From Mesorhizobium sp. B1-1-8 (GTDB lineage Bacteria; Pseudomonadota; Alphaproteobacteria; Rhizobiales; Rhizobiaceae): 64,000 nt of DNA. The position numbers and the translations under genes were made by a program. Of this stretch, positions 36,150 through 45,063 are shown piece by piece (within the stretch, counting starts at the first letter, position 1; each line of letters starts with the position of its first letter). Where the stretch lies: positions 2,147,501 through 2,211,500 of the forward strand of contig NZ_CP083956.1 of the NCBI RefSeq assembly GCF_006442795.2, given 5' to 3'. The notes under the pieces are model-generated. The model was not told where the DNA came from and searched no databases. It saw nothing but the letters and a program-made list of their open reading frames with translations.

Positions 36150-37040
36150 TCAGTCCGCAGCCGGCTTCGACCGGATTAACCTGGCGGCTCCCAGCGCCGT
36201 CACGCCGAGGACTGCGACGATGAGCAGCAGCAGGATGCCGAGCGCCGCCGCGCCGCCCCAATCCTGCAGGGTCGAGAGCGTGCGGTCGATTCGGATCGCG
36301 ATCGGGCTGATCCGGCCGCCGCCGAGGATCGCCGGCGTGATGAAGAAGCCCAGCGTATAGACGAAGACGATGACGGAGCCCGAAACGATGCCGCCGAAGG
36401 ACAGCGGCAGGATCACCGTCCGGAAGCAATTCCAGAGGCTGGCGCCCATGCTGGCGGCGGCGCGGACCAGATTGCCGTCGATGTCGCGCATCGCCGCATA
36501 GGTGGGCAGCACGAAGATCGGCAGCATGTAGTGCACCATACCGATCAAGGTGCCGATGAAGTTGTAGACCAGTGGCACGGGCTCGGAGATCAGCCCGCTG
36601 CCGACCAGGAGATCATTGATCAGTCCGTCGCGCCGCAGCAGCACCAGCCAGCCATAGGTGCGGACCAGGATCGAGGTCCACAGCGGCAGCAGGACCAGCA
36701 CCATCAACCGGCTGGCGATCCTCGGCGACGTGCTCGCCAGCAGAAAGGCAAGCGGAATGCCGAGCAGAAGACAGCAAAGCAGGGTCCCGCCGGACAGTTC
36801 CAGCGTCACCTGCAGGGATCGCCACGTGAGCCCATTCGTCAGAAGCGCCGTATAGTTCCCCGCGGTGAAGGCGCCCCGAGCCGTCGTCAGGGATTGTTGC
36901 ACGATCCAGAACAACGGCAGGATTGCGCCGATCCCCACGATAGCAAGCGAGGGCAAAGCGAGCGACAGGAAGAACCTGCGCTCGATCGCGGCGTCGCGGC
37001 GCAGACCGGCGGCATTCATCGTTGCGGTCGTTGCGATCAC
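36150..37040 (-). CDS. ABC transporter permease (spermidine/putrescine type, PotB-like)
   Basis: A 296-residue integral membrane permease with six or seven helices and the conserved cytoplasmic loop LVRAAASMGASLWNCFRTVILPLSFGG. It pairs with the PotC-like subunit. Start MIATTATMNAAG at 37040 overlaps the ATPase stop (ATGA); a second ATG at 37019 is possible. Part of the LacI-controlled importer operon. Confidence 0.92.
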   Translation of the reverse strand: MIATTATMNAAGLRRDAAIERRFFLSLALPSLAIVGIGAILPLFWIVQQSLTTARGAFTAGNYTALLTNGLTWRSLQVTLELSGGTLLCCLLLGIPLAFLLASTSPRIASRLMVLVLLPLWTSILVRTYGWLVLLRRDGLINDLLVGSGLISEPVPLVYNFIGTLIGMVHYMLPIFVLPTYAAMRDIDGNLVRAAASMGASLWNCFRTVILPLSFGGIVSGSVIVFVYTLGFFITPAILGGGRISPIAIRIDRTLSTLQDWGGAAALGILLLLIVAVLGVTALGAARLIRSKPAAD

Positions 37041-38077
37041 GTTTCGGGGGCGCCGTCGAGCCTGTGGATGTGCCGGGCCGCGGCGTAGGCGGTCAGTCGC
37101 TGCCCGATCTGGAGGGCGGCCGGGTCGAGCGACTTTCCGGATGGAATGCTGAGCAGCAGTTGCCGTCCGCCCTCGACGCCGAGGCGCAAGTGCCAGGTTT
37201 CGCCGCGGAAGGCATGGGCGGCGACCCGTCCTTTGATTACGACTCCTTCATCGCCGGCCGCCTCGCGTTCCAGTGCAAGGTTCTCGGCGCGGATCACCAG
37301 GGTGCCCTCGAGTGGCGGAGCCGATCCCAACGGCTCCACGAGCGCTGCCGAAACGATGTTCGATTCGCCCATGAAATCGGCGACGAAGCGCGACCTTGGG
37401 CGTTGATAGATAGGCTGCGGCGCGTCGAGCTGTTCGATCCGGCCGGCATTCATCACCGCTATGCGATCCGACATGGTCAGGGCTTCGCGCTGGTCGTGCG
37501 TCACGTAGATCGTGGTGATCGCGAGATCCTGCTGCAGCTTTCGGATCTCGAATTGCATCTGCTCGCGGAGGTTCTTGTCGAGGGCCGAAAGCGGCTCATC
37601 CATGAGCAGGACCCGCGGCTCGAACACCACGGCCCTGGCCAGTGCGACCCGCTGGCGCTGGCCGCCCGAAAGCGCGGCGATATCGCGCGCCTCATATCCC
37701 TCCAGTTGGGCCCGGGCGAGGGCGGCCCGCGCCCGCTTGCGCGCCTCGGCGCGCGGCCGCCGGCGCAGGAGCAGGGGGTATTCGACATTGCTCAGAACGC
37801 TCATATGCGGGAAGAGCGCGTAATTCTGAAACACGATGCCTATATCGCGCTTGTTCACCGGAAGGCGCGTGACGTCGGCGTCACCGATCCGGATCAGCCC
37901 GGTCTCGGGCCTGACAAACCCCGCGATCGCCATCAGCAAGGTCGTCTTGCCCGAGCCGGAGGGACCGAGAAGCGTCAGGAACTCCCCCGGCCGAACATCC
38001 ACGCTGACGTCGTCGAGGGCGACGTGGCCGCCATAAACCTTGCGCACCCGTTCGAGCGCTATGCGCGGTGAAGCCAT
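37037..38077 (-). CDS. ABC transporter ATP-binding protein (PotA-like)
   Basis: A 346-residue ATPase. Walker A LLGPSGSGKTTLL, Q-loop FQNYALFPHMSV, signature LSGGQRQRVALARA, Walker B LLMDEPLSALD and the H-loop THDQ are all intact. The C-terminal TOBE regulatory domain covers about residues 265-346. It energises the importer formed by the two adjacent permeases. It follows the solute-binding gene by 27 bp. Confidence 0.95.
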   Translation of the reverse strand: MASPRIALERVRKVYGGHVALDDVSVDVRPGEFLTLLGPSGSGKTTLLMAIAGFVRPETGLIRIGDADVTRLPVNKRDIGIVFQNYALFPHMSVLSNVEYPLLLRRRPRAEARKRARAALARAQLEGYEARDIAALSGGQRQRVALARAVVFEPRVLLMDEPLSALDKNLREQMQFEIRKLQQDLAITTIYVTHDQREALTMSDRIAVMNAGRIEQLDAPQPIYQRPRSRFVADFMGESNIVSAALVEPLGSAPPLEGTLVIRAENLALEREAAGDEGVVIKGRVAAHAFRGETWHLRLGVEGGRQLLLSIPSGKSLDPAALQIGQRLTAYAAARHIHRLDGAPET

Positions 38078-38104
38078 GCTGGGATCCTTTCGGCTGGCAG
38101 CCGC

Positions 38105-39148
38105 CTACTGGTTCATCATGGCGTCGAAGGCGGCCTGGGCTTCGTCGGCGTGCTTCGCCCACCAGGCGGCATCCGCATAGACCACGCCAACGGCGTTGTC
38201 CGGCGCGGTGGCGAGCAGCGCCATCTTATCGGCCGGAACCTTGCCGCCGGCGTAAGCTGCCTGGTTCATCGGGCCATAGGCGATGTAATCGGTCAGCTTG
38301 GCCTCGCGCTCCGGTGACGTCATGGCGGCGATCAGCTTCATTGCGTCCGCCTTGTGTGGCGCGCCCTTCGGCACGGCAAGGCAATCGGTACCTATGATCG
38401 AACCGTGGAACGTGTATGCGGCCGCCCCGCCATCGTCCTTGGCGCTCTGCGCACGGCCGTTCCAGGTTTCGACCAGATCGGCCTCGCCGTCCTTGAGGAT
38501 CTGTGCGGACTGCGCGCCCGAGGTCCACCAGACCGCGACGTGGGGCTTCAGTTCCGCCAGGCGGTCGATGGCGCGCTTGATGCCGCCGGGCTCGCTCAAG
38601 GCGCCATAGACCTTCTCCGGCGCGACGCCTTGCGAGAGCAGCGCCGCTTCGAGCAGGTCCTGCGCATTGGCCCGGAGCGCACGGCGGCCCGGGAACTTCT
38701 TCACGTCCCAGAACTCGGCCCAGTCCTTCGGCCCGTTCTGGCCGTAGGTCTTGGTGTTCCACGCCATTACAGTGCCATAGGAGGAGAACGGATAGCAGAA
38801 TTTCGAGGCCGCCCCGGCGGGTAATGCCTTTTGATCGACCACGGTCTCGTCAAGCGGCTCCAGCAGGCCGAGACCGGCGGCCTGCGCGCCTTCACCGGAG
38901 CCAAGATGGATGATATCCGTCGTGACGTTCCCGGCGGAGACCTGCATGCGGAGCGCGGCCATGCCGTCGCTCTGGGTTTCGCCGCGCACGTCGATCCCAA
39001 GTGCCTTACCGGCAGGCGCCCACATCGCTTCCTTCATCCCGGTGCCGTAGTCGCCGCCGGCCGTAGTGATCGTGACGCTCTGCGCCAAAGCCGGAACCGC
39101 GGCCGAGAGAGCTAAGATCAGCGTCGAGAATTGCAAAAGCTTAGTCAT
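38105..39148 (-). CDS. ABC transporter substrate-binding protein (PotD-like)
   Basis: A 347-residue periplasmic binding protein. The signal peptide MTKLLQFSTLILALSAAVPA ends at ALA-QS. The mature protein starts VTITTAGGDYGTGMKEAMWA and keeps the PotD-type features VIHLGSGEGAQAAGLGLLEPLD-like, VMAWNTKTYGQNGPKDWAEFWDVKKFPG and VETWNGRAQ. ATG 39148 follows GGGAGGACTGAC. First gene of the operon, 64 bp from the divergent LacI-type operators. The solute is unknown; family members bind polyamines, opines and related compounds. Confidence 0.92.
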   Translation of the reverse strand: MTKLLQFSTLILALSAAVPALAQSVTITTAGGDYGTGMKEAMWAPAGKALGIDVRGETQSDGMAALRMQVSAGNVTTDIIHLGSGEGAQAAGLGLLEPLDETVVDQKALPAGAASKFCYPFSSYGTVMAWNTKTYGQNGPKDWAEFWDVKKFPGRRALRANAQDLLEAALLSQGVAPEKVYGALSEPGGIKRAIDRLAELKPHVAVWWTSGAQSAQILKDGEADLVETWNGRAQSAKDDGGAAAYTFHGSIIGTDCLAVPKGAPHKADAMKLIAAMTSPEREAKLTDYIAYGPMNQAAYAGGKVPADKMALLATAPDNAVGVVYADAAWWAKHADEAQAAFDAMMNQ

Positions 39149-39204
39149 GTCAGTCCTCCCTGTTGTGGCCGCGTGACCGTGTTGTCCGGCCTTGCGCGTG
39201 CCAA

Positions 39205-39240
39205 ATCGTAACGTTACGATCAAATTTGTAACGTTACGAT
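39205..39240. promoter_or_regulatory. Two LacI-type operators
   Basis: Perfect palindrome ATCGTAACGTTACGAT (39205-39220) and a near copy TTTGTAACGTTACGAT (39225-39240), with centres 20 bp apart, so on the same face of the helix. The central CG and symmetric half-sites fit LacI/GalR proteins. They sit between the importer operon and the LacI-type gene. Confidence 0.88.
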
Positions 39241-39411
39241 TGGCCAAATGCACGACACTGTCAAGCTGGATTCGTACGTACACGAATGATATTCGCGGCG
39301 GGGCCGGAGTTACGGGCAGCGGCGCCGGACGGTCGCCAAGCCGGCATTGGCTTCCCTTTCAGCCGATATTTGGCCATCCTGCCGCCTGAACGCATTGCAC
39401 CGGACCAGACC

Positions 39412-40437
39412 ATGGCGCCACCAGCCAGACCGAACCTGAGACAGATCGCCAACAGCCTCGGTCTGTCGGTGACCACCGTGTCGCGTGCTCTGAAGGAGGG
39501 GCCGGAAGTCCACCCCCGGACCCGGGCTCGGGTGCAGAAAGCGGCGGCGAAGGCGGGTTATACGCCGAACATCCACGGCCTGGCGCTCAGGACCGGACGT
39601 ACCCGCACGATCGCGGCAATCCTGCCGCTGGAAACCCGAGCCTATGTGGCCGACCTCGCGAAGGTCCCGCTCATCGAGGGGATGACGCTGGCGGCCTCCG
39701 AGAACGGCTATGCGCTCTCGATCTTTTCCACCGGGCCGGAGGAGGACCAGCTCTGGTCGCTGCAGCGCCTGGTGCAATCAGGGATCAGCGATGGGATCAT
39801 TATTACCCGCATGGCAGCGAAAGATCCCCGGATCGCCTTCCTTAAAGAACGAAGCATCCCGTTCGTCGCATTCGGTCGCTCGGCGACAAAGCCGGATTAC
39901 GCTTATGTCGACGTCGACAATGAAGGGATGGTTCGGGATGCCGCGACCAAGCTGATCGCTCAAAAACATCGTCGGATAGCGCTCCACCTGCTGACGCGCG
40001 ATGACGAGAGCTGCGAGCAGAGGCTGCGCGGCTATCGGCAAGCCCTTGCCAAAGCCAGGCTTCCGTTCGATCCATCGCTGGTCGGACATGAGGAGTTCAC
40101 GATGGCGGCGAGCGAGAGGTTCTTCGAATCGGTGCTCGACCTGCCGAAACCGGCGACCGCCTTGATGTGTTCAAGCGAGCTCGGACTGCTGGGCGCGATC
40201 AGTGCCCTGCGCAAGCGGGGTCTGGTGCCGGGACGTGATGTCGGGCTTTTCGTCCGGGACAACACGCGGCTCAGTAAGTATCTGGCCGTGCCCTTGCTCG
40301 CGCATTTCGTCGATCTTGCCGAAGCCGGACGGTTGGCGGTTGACGCACTGCTGCGCCAGATCGAAGACCCAGGATCGCCCCTGACACAAATCATCATGCC
40401 GGGACATTTCGAGCGGTACGGCGGACCTGATGTGTAA
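39412..40437 (+). CDS. LacI family transcriptional regulator
   Basis: A 341-residue regulator. The LacI HTH opens the protein (NLRQIANSLGLSVTTVSRALKEGPEVHPRTRARVQKAA), followed by a periplasmic-binding-like effector domain. The RIALHLLTRDDESCEQRLRGY and DVGLFVRDNTRLSKYLAVPL stretches are typical. ATG 39412 is chosen because the HTH begins there. It is divergent from the importer/phosphorylase operon, with twin palindromes between, so it should repress that operon until the solute or a metabolite binds. Confidence 0.93.
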   Translation: MAPPARPNLRQIANSLGLSVTTVSRALKEGPEVHPRTRARVQKAAAKAGYTPNIHGLALRTGRTRTIAAILPLETRAYVADLAKVPLIEGMTLAASENGYALSIFSTGPEEDQLWSLQRLVQSGISDGIIITRMAAKDPRIAFLKERSIPFVAFGRSATKPDYAYVDVDNEGMVRDAATKLIAQKHRRIALHLLTRDDESCEQRLRGYRQALAKARLPFDPSLVGHEEFTMAASERFFESVLDLPKPATALMCSSELGLLGAISALRKRGLVPGRDVGLFVRDNTRLSKYLAVPLLAHFVDLAEAGRLAVDALLRQIEDPGSPLTQIIMPGHFERYGGPDV

Positions 40438-40734
40438 GCCTTGGCAGCTTTAGGCGTGTCGGACCGTTCCTAGCTCAGGCACCCCAGAAACCGACTGTCC
40501 GCAACCGGCCCCTTCTCGTAGAGTAGAAGCCGGACGGCAACGCGCCTAATCTCTGCCGTAGGGATCGGCTTTATCCTTCCTGAAAGCAGACAATCATCAC
40601 CGACCGCGCTGGATGTCATAATTGCGCCTGAGCCTTCGTAGGGTGAATAGGGCAGATCGCAGACATTGTTAGGTTGCTCCCCGGCAGCAGTGATCAACCT
40701 ACTGCAATCACGAACCGAATCTTTATTTCGAAAA

Positions 40735-41505
40735 TTATTGAATGGGCCGGTGCCCGCCCCTCTTGAGACGAGAGGCTGTGGGCGGTTCAGAGTCTGCAGA
40801 GTCGACAGCTTTCTCGGCAGCCGAACCAAACTCACCGTCCTGCTGCAGCGCAGTGCGGGCGATCTTCCAGGCGGATTCGACGTGCCGCCGCGCCGCGGCT
40901 TCGGCCTCATCCGGCTTGCGCGCCCTGATCGCATTCATGATCTCGTTCATTTCGGCGATCGCTGGCTCGCGCCGGTTCGCCGAGGCGATCGTCATCGATC
41001 GCAGCTGATTGATGCGTACATTGAGCCCGCTTACGATCTCCCAGGCGACGCGTTTGTCGGCCGCCTCGAACAGCGCTTCATAGAATTTCGTCGTCGCACG
41101 CATCACGGCCGGCGGCCTGCCCGAGGCCCAGGCTTCGAAGAGTTCGCTAAGCGCATGCTCCAGTGCTGCCAGCTGCCCATCGGTCGCAGACAGCGCGCAG
41201 GCGCGCGCCGCAATCCCTTCGAGCAGGGCTCGAAGCTCGTAGATTTCGTCGGTGCGGCCAAGATCCGGCTTGGCCACGGCCGGTCCGTGTCCGGGGATCA
41301 TCTGGACCAGGCCTTCAGCCTCCAATTGCCGCAGAACCTCGCGCACAACCGAGCGGCTGACGCCGAGCTGGTCGCAAAGCGGCCGCTCGACCAGTCTTTC
41401 GCCCGGCTGGAAATGAAAATCCATGATGGCCTCGCGCATGCGCTCAAGAGCCAATGTTCTCAAGGTTTTGGCGCTGCGATCGATGCGAAGCGAGTCGTCC
41501 TGCAT
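40735..41505 (-). CDS. GntR family (FCD-type) transcriptional regulator
   Basis: A 256-residue regulator. The winged HTH is at about 15-75 (FQPGERLVERPLCDQLGVSRSVVREVLRQLEAEGLVQ). An FCD effector domain (about 85-225) has the metal-ligand-type pattern EIYELRALLEGIAARAC, then TTKFYEALFEAADKR and EHR-like helices. The C-terminal ~30 residues are low-complexity. ATG 41505 is preferred; the longer frame runs through the promoter. It is divergent from the catabolic operon, and a perfect TATGGTATACCATA palindrome overlaps that operon's -10 box. Likely its repressor. Confidence 0.92.
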   Translation of the reverse strand: MQDDSLRIDRSAKTLRTLALERMREAIMDFHFQPGERLVERPLCDQLGVSRSVVREVLRQLEAEGLVQMIPGHGPAVAKPDLGRTDEIYELRALLEGIAARACALSATDGQLAALEHALSELFEAWASGRPPAVMRATTKFYEALFEAADKRVAWEIVSGLNVRINQLRSMTIASANRREPAIAEMNEIMNAIRARKPDEAEAAARRHVESAWKIARTALQQDGEFGSAAEKAVDSADSEPPTASRLKRGGHRPIQ

Positions 41506-41549
41506 GTGTTTGCTCCCTGCGTCGCCACAAAAACCGATTCCGTGGCCGA

Positions 41550-41589
41550 TTGACAAGTGATTTGGTGCTCCATAGTATGGTATACCATA
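41550..41589 (+). promoter_or_regulatory. Sigma-70-type promoter with overlapping GntR operator
   Basis: TTGACA (41550-41555), 17-bp spacer, TAGTAT (41573-41578). The perfect 14-bp palindrome TATGGTATACCATA (41576-41589) overlaps the -10 box, which suits repression of the operon starting at 41641. FCD-type GntR sites commonly contain TGGT-N-ACCA symmetry. Confidence 0.82.
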
Positions 41590-41640
41590 AGACGATGAAA
41601 GGGATGGCGCAATTGGCAGCGCCGTTCGAAAGAGGTTTAC

Positions 41641-42228
41641 ATGCAGCCGGCCATTCGCAAGATCGTCACCTACACCGAGAACACGCTGATCGAAGGCGGC
41701 AAGGCGGCGCCTCGGCCGCTGCGTCTGATCGGCGTTGCCGCGGTGCTGACAAACCCCTGGGCGGGACGCGGCTTCACCGAGGATCTTTCGCCCGAGATCC
41801 GCGCCTGTGCACCCGTGCTCGGAGAAATCCTGACGCGCGAGATCATCGCCGCTGCGGGCTCGGGCGAGGCGATCGAAGGCTACGGCAAGGCGGCCATCTG
41901 CGGCACGTCGGGCGAGATCGAGCACGCCTCGGCGCTGATCCACACGCTGCATTTCGGCAACCATTATCGCCGCGCCGTCGGCGCCAAGACGTACCTTGCC
42001 TTCACCAATCTGCGCGGAGGACCGAACACGCCGATCATGATCCCGCTGATGGACAAGAACGACGAAGGCCGGCGCTCGCACTACCTAACCGTGCATTTCC
42101 AGGTCGGCGACGCGCCAGCGCCGGACGAGCTGGTCGTGGCGCTTGGCGCTTCGACCGGCGGGCGCCCGCACCACCGTATCGGCGACCGCTACCAGGATCT
42201 CAAGGAAGTGGGCGACCTGCATGGCTGA
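41641..42228 (+). CDS. AA_synth family protein (DUF1185)
   Basis: A 195-residue protein of the family labelled amino acid synthesis (PF06684), whose true reaction is not established. Recognisable stretches are KIVTYTENTLIEGG, AAVLTNPWAGRGF, GKAAICGTSGEIEHASALIHTLHFG, and FTNLRGGPNTPIMIPLMDKNDEGRRSHYLTVHFQ near the C-terminus. It is the first gene of the GntR-controlled operon; the next gene's ATG overlaps its stop by 8 bases. Position beside a monooxygenase, hydrolase and aldehyde dehydrogenase suggests a hydrolytic or isomerising step in breakdown of a nitrogen compound (inference). Confidence 0.85.
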   Translation: MQPAIRKIVTYTENTLIEGGKAAPRPLRLIGVAAVLTNPWAGRGFTEDLSPEIRACAPVLGEILTREIIAAAGSGEAIEGYGKAAICGTSGEIEHASALIHTLHFGNHYRRAVGAKTYLAFTNLRGGPNTPIMIPLMDKNDEGRRSHYLTVHFQVGDAPAPDELVVALGASTGGRPHHRIGDRYQDLKEVGDLHG

Positions 42229-44017
42229 CGTCGCGCTCGGATGGACCCGGGCCGCCGCGCCCGACGGCACCAGCTTCATCCGTGTCGGATCGGGCGCGCC
42301 GGTGCTGTTCATTCACGGCGTCGGCATGAACGCGGCGATCTGGCAGCCGCAGATCGAGCGCATGGCGGATCGTTGGGACGTCATCAGCTTCGATATGCTC
42401 GGTCACGGCCGCTCGCCGCTGCCGCCGCAGGCCCCGGAGCTGGCCGACTACGCCACGCAGGCGATCCGGCTGCTCGACCATCTCGGCTTCGACCATGTAT
42501 CGGTAGTCGGCCACTCGATGGGCGCGCTGGTCGCGCAGGAACTCGCCCTGCTCGCGCCGGAGCGTGTCAGCCGCATCGTCTCGCTCAATGCTGTGTTCCG
42601 CCGTCCACCTGAACTGGCCGCGGCAGTCCGCGAGCGCGCGGCAGCGCTCACCGGCCGTGGCGACGCGGCGGGCGCCGCGCAGACCATCGCCCGCTGGTTC
42701 GGCGATCCGGTCCCGGCCGAGCTTGCGGCGGCCGCTGAAAAGGCGGCGGAGGCGTTGAGCGAAGTCGACCCCGAGGGCTATGCCCGCACCTACCGCTTGT
42801 TCGCCCGTGCCGACGGCGATCACGCCGAGCGCCTGCAGACGCTGGCCGTGCCGGCACTGTTCATCACCGGCTCAGAGGACAAGAACTCTTCGCCTGCAAT
42901 GTCCGCTGCCATGGCGCGACTGGCGCCGCAGGGCCGCTGCACCGTGCTGCCCGGCGAACGGCATATGATGGCGGTGGCGGCGCCCGACGTCACCACGCGC
43001 CACATCGTCGACTTCCTCGCCGAAGGCGAAGTCGCCGAGCAAAGCAACGGGGCGCATACCAGTTTCAACAGCAGCGATTTCCGCCGCGCACTGGGTTCTT
43101 TCCTCACCGGCGTCACCATTGTCACAACGATCGGACCGGAAGGCGAGCCCCGCGGCTTCACCGCCAACTCTTTCACCTCCGTGTCGCTCGATCCGCCGCT
43201 AGTTCTCGTCTGCATCGCCCACAAGGCTCTGGGACATCCGGTCTTCGCGACCTCGAAAAGCTTCGCCGTCAATGTCTTGAACGAGGACCAGAAGGCGGCC
43301 TCCGGCATCTTTGCCTCGAAGGCAGCGGATAAATTCGTCCATGTCGACTGGCGCCCGGGACAGACCGGCAGTCCGGTTCTCGACGGCTCGGTCGCAGCCT
43401 TCGACTGCGATATGGAGCGGCTGGTCGAGGCGGGCGACCATTCGATCCTGATCGGTCGCGTCCGCGATTTCCAGCACAATTCCGCGCAGCCTCTCGGCTA
43501 TTGTCGCGGCGCCTATATCACCCCCGGCCTCAGCCAGGAGGCACTCGCCGCCGCCCAGCCCGGCACCGATGTCGGCGCCATCCTCGAAAACGGCGGCAGG
43601 ATCCTGTTCTTCGAAACGCCGGACGGTTCGTTCGAGCTGCCGAGAGGGCGAGGACTGGGCTTGGCTGCCGACAGCAAAAGTCTCAGGGGGCTCCTTGCCG
43701 CAAAGGCTATCGAAGCGCAGCTCGGCTTCCTCTTCGCTGTCTGGGATGATGCCGGCGACGCCTCGCGCACGCATGTCTATTATCGCGGCACCTTCGATAT
43801 ACCGGCGTCGAGCGATCGCGGCATCCGGCTGATCGACATCGACGCGATCGATGACTTGAAGATCGCCGATCCGGCGATCCTGTCCATGCTTGCCCGCTAT
43901 GTGCGCGAGTGCACGCAGGATGCGTTCGGCGTCTATGTCGGCAACGAAGTCGAAGGCGAGGTGCGACCGCTTGCTAGGGCCGCTGCCGCTTCGCTCAATA
44001 CAGGTGACCAGGGATGA
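42221..44017 (+). CDS. Three-domain fusion: alpha/beta hydrolase, flavin reductase, Nudix-like C-domain
   Basis: A 598-residue fusion. Residues 1-270 form an alpha/beta hydrolase: oxyanion region FIHGVGMNAAIW, nucleophile elbow VGHSMGALVA, acid in FITGSEDKNS and His in PGERHMMAV. Residues about 283-432 form a flavin reductase of the split-barrel type (FRRALGSFLTGVTIVTTIG, GFTANSFTSVSLDPPLVLVCI). Residues about 433-598 resemble a Nudix fold (RILFFETPDGSFELPRGRGLG) but lack the catalytic Nudix box. The flavin reductase should supply FMNH2 to the LLM monooxygenase encoded immediately after (ATGA overlap), while the hydrolase acts on a pathway intermediate. This resembles RutD plus RutF activities in one chain. 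Confidence 0.85.
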   Translation: MADVALGWTRAAAPDGTSFIRVGSGAPVLFIHGVGMNAAIWQPQIERMADRWDVISFDMLGHGRSPLPPQAPELADYATQAIRLLDHLGFDHVSVVGHSMGALVAQELALLAPERVSRIVSLNAVFRRPPELAAAVRERAAALTGRGDAAGAAQTIARWFGDPVPAELAAAAEKAAEALSEVDPEGYARTYRLFARADGDHAERLQTLAVPALFITGSEDKNSSPAMSAAMARLAPQGRCTVLPGERHMMAVAAPDVTTRHIVDFLAEGEVAEQSNGAHTSFNSSDFRRALGSFLTGVTIVTTIGPEGEPRGFTANSFTSVSLDPPLVLVCIAHKALGHPVFATSKSFAVNVLNEDQKAASGIFASKAADKFVHVDWRPGQTGSPVLDGSVAAFDCDMERLVEAGDHSILIGRVRDFQHNSAQPLGYCRGAYITPGLSQEALAAAQPGTDVGAILENGGRILFFETPDGSFELPRGRGLGLAADSKSLRGLLAAKAIEAQLGFLFAVWDDAGDASRTHVYYRGTFDIPASSDRGIRLIDIDAIDDLKIADPAILSMLARYVRECTQDAFGVYVGNEVEGEVRPLARAAAASLNTGDQG

Positions 44018-45051
44018 AGTTCTCGCTCTTTGTGCATATGGAACGCACCGATCTCGCCAAGCCGCATTCGGAGCTGCTGAGTGAGCTCGGTGAACTGGTC
44101 GGTCTTGCGGAGGAGGCGGGTTTCGAGACCGCCTGGATCGGCGAGCACCACGGGATGGAGTTCACCATCTCGCCCAATCCCTTCATCAACATCGCCTATC
44201 TGGCGGCAAAGACGACCCGCATCCGACTCGGCACAGGAACCGTGATCGCGCCATTCTGGCACCCGATCAAGCTCGCCGGCGAAGCGGCAATGGCCGACGT
44301 CATCACCGGCGGTCGTCTCGATATCGGCATCGCGCGCGGCGCCTACAGCTATGAATACCAGCGTGTCTTTCCGGGGCTCGACGCCTGGGGCGCCGGCCAG
44401 CGCATGCGCGAGATCATCCCGGCGATCCGCGGCCTGTGGGACGGCGATTTCGAGTTCTCCGGCGAGTTCTGGCAGTTCCCTTCCACCACTTCCTCGCCAA
44501 AGCCCCTGCAGAAGCCGTATCCGCCAATCTGGGTGGCGGCGCGCGACCCGAACTCGCACGACTTTGCGGTAGCCAACAAATGCAAGGTGCAGGTGACGCC
44601 GCTGGCTTCCGGCGACGACGAGGTGGCAACCCTGATGCAGCGCTTCAACGCCGCCTGCGCCGCGCATCCGGACATCGAACGGCCGGAAATCATGCTGCTG
44701 ATGCACACATTCGTTGCCGAGGACGCGACCGACACCGACCGCCTCAGCAAGCATTTGTCGAACTTCTACTGCCAGTTCGGCGCCTGGTTCCAGAACAAGA
44801 AGCCGGTGCGCCAGGGCATATTGGAGCCGCTGAGCGCCGACGAGATCGCCGCCATGCCGCAATATGCGCCGGACAAGATGCGCCAAAACCTGGTGATCGG
44901 CGAAGCAGACGAAGTCATTGGCCGGCTGAAGGCCTATGAGGCGCTTGGCTATGACCAGTATTCGATCTGGATCGACAGCGGGCTGTCGCACGAGCGCAAG
45001 AAGAAATCGCTGCGACTATTCATCGACCGGGTAATGCCGGCCTTCCTCTGA
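44014..45051 (+). CDS. LLM class flavin-dependent monooxygenase
   Basis: A 345-residue luciferase-like TIM-barrel enzyme. Seen: KFSLFVHMERTDLA, ETAWIGEHHGMEF, the NIAYLAAKTTRIRLGTGTVIAPFWHPIKLA segment, and GRLDIGIARGAYSYEY. It uses reduced flavin and oxygen, probably supplied by the upstream fusion protein. Family members open or hydroxylate heterocycles, amines and sulfonates. Its ATG overlaps the upstream stop, and an aldehyde dehydrogenase gene follows 12 bp later. The substrate is not known. Confidence 0.93.
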   Translation: MKFSLFVHMERTDLAKPHSELLSELGELVGLAEEAGFETAWIGEHHGMEFTISPNPFINIAYLAAKTTRIRLGTGTVIAPFWHPIKLAGEAAMADVITGGRLDIGIARGAYSYEYQRVFPGLDAWGAGQRMREIIPAIRGLWDGDFEFSGEFWQFPSTTSSPKPLQKPYPPIWVAARDPNSHDFAVANKCKVQVTPLASGDDEVATLMQRFNAACAAHPDIERPEIMLLMHTFVAEDATDTDRLSKHLSNFYCQFGAWFQNKKPVRQGILEPLSADEIAAMPQYAPDKMRQNLVIGEADEVIGRLKAYEALGYDQYSIWIDSGLSHERKKKSLRLFIDRVMPAFL

Positions 45052-45063
45052 TCGCGAGCTTGC

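Noticed and set aside
40470..40934. 154-residue minus-strand frame after the LacI gene
   Set aside because: It runs into the GntR gene region and has no homology I can see; the 297-bp gap is treated as non-coding.
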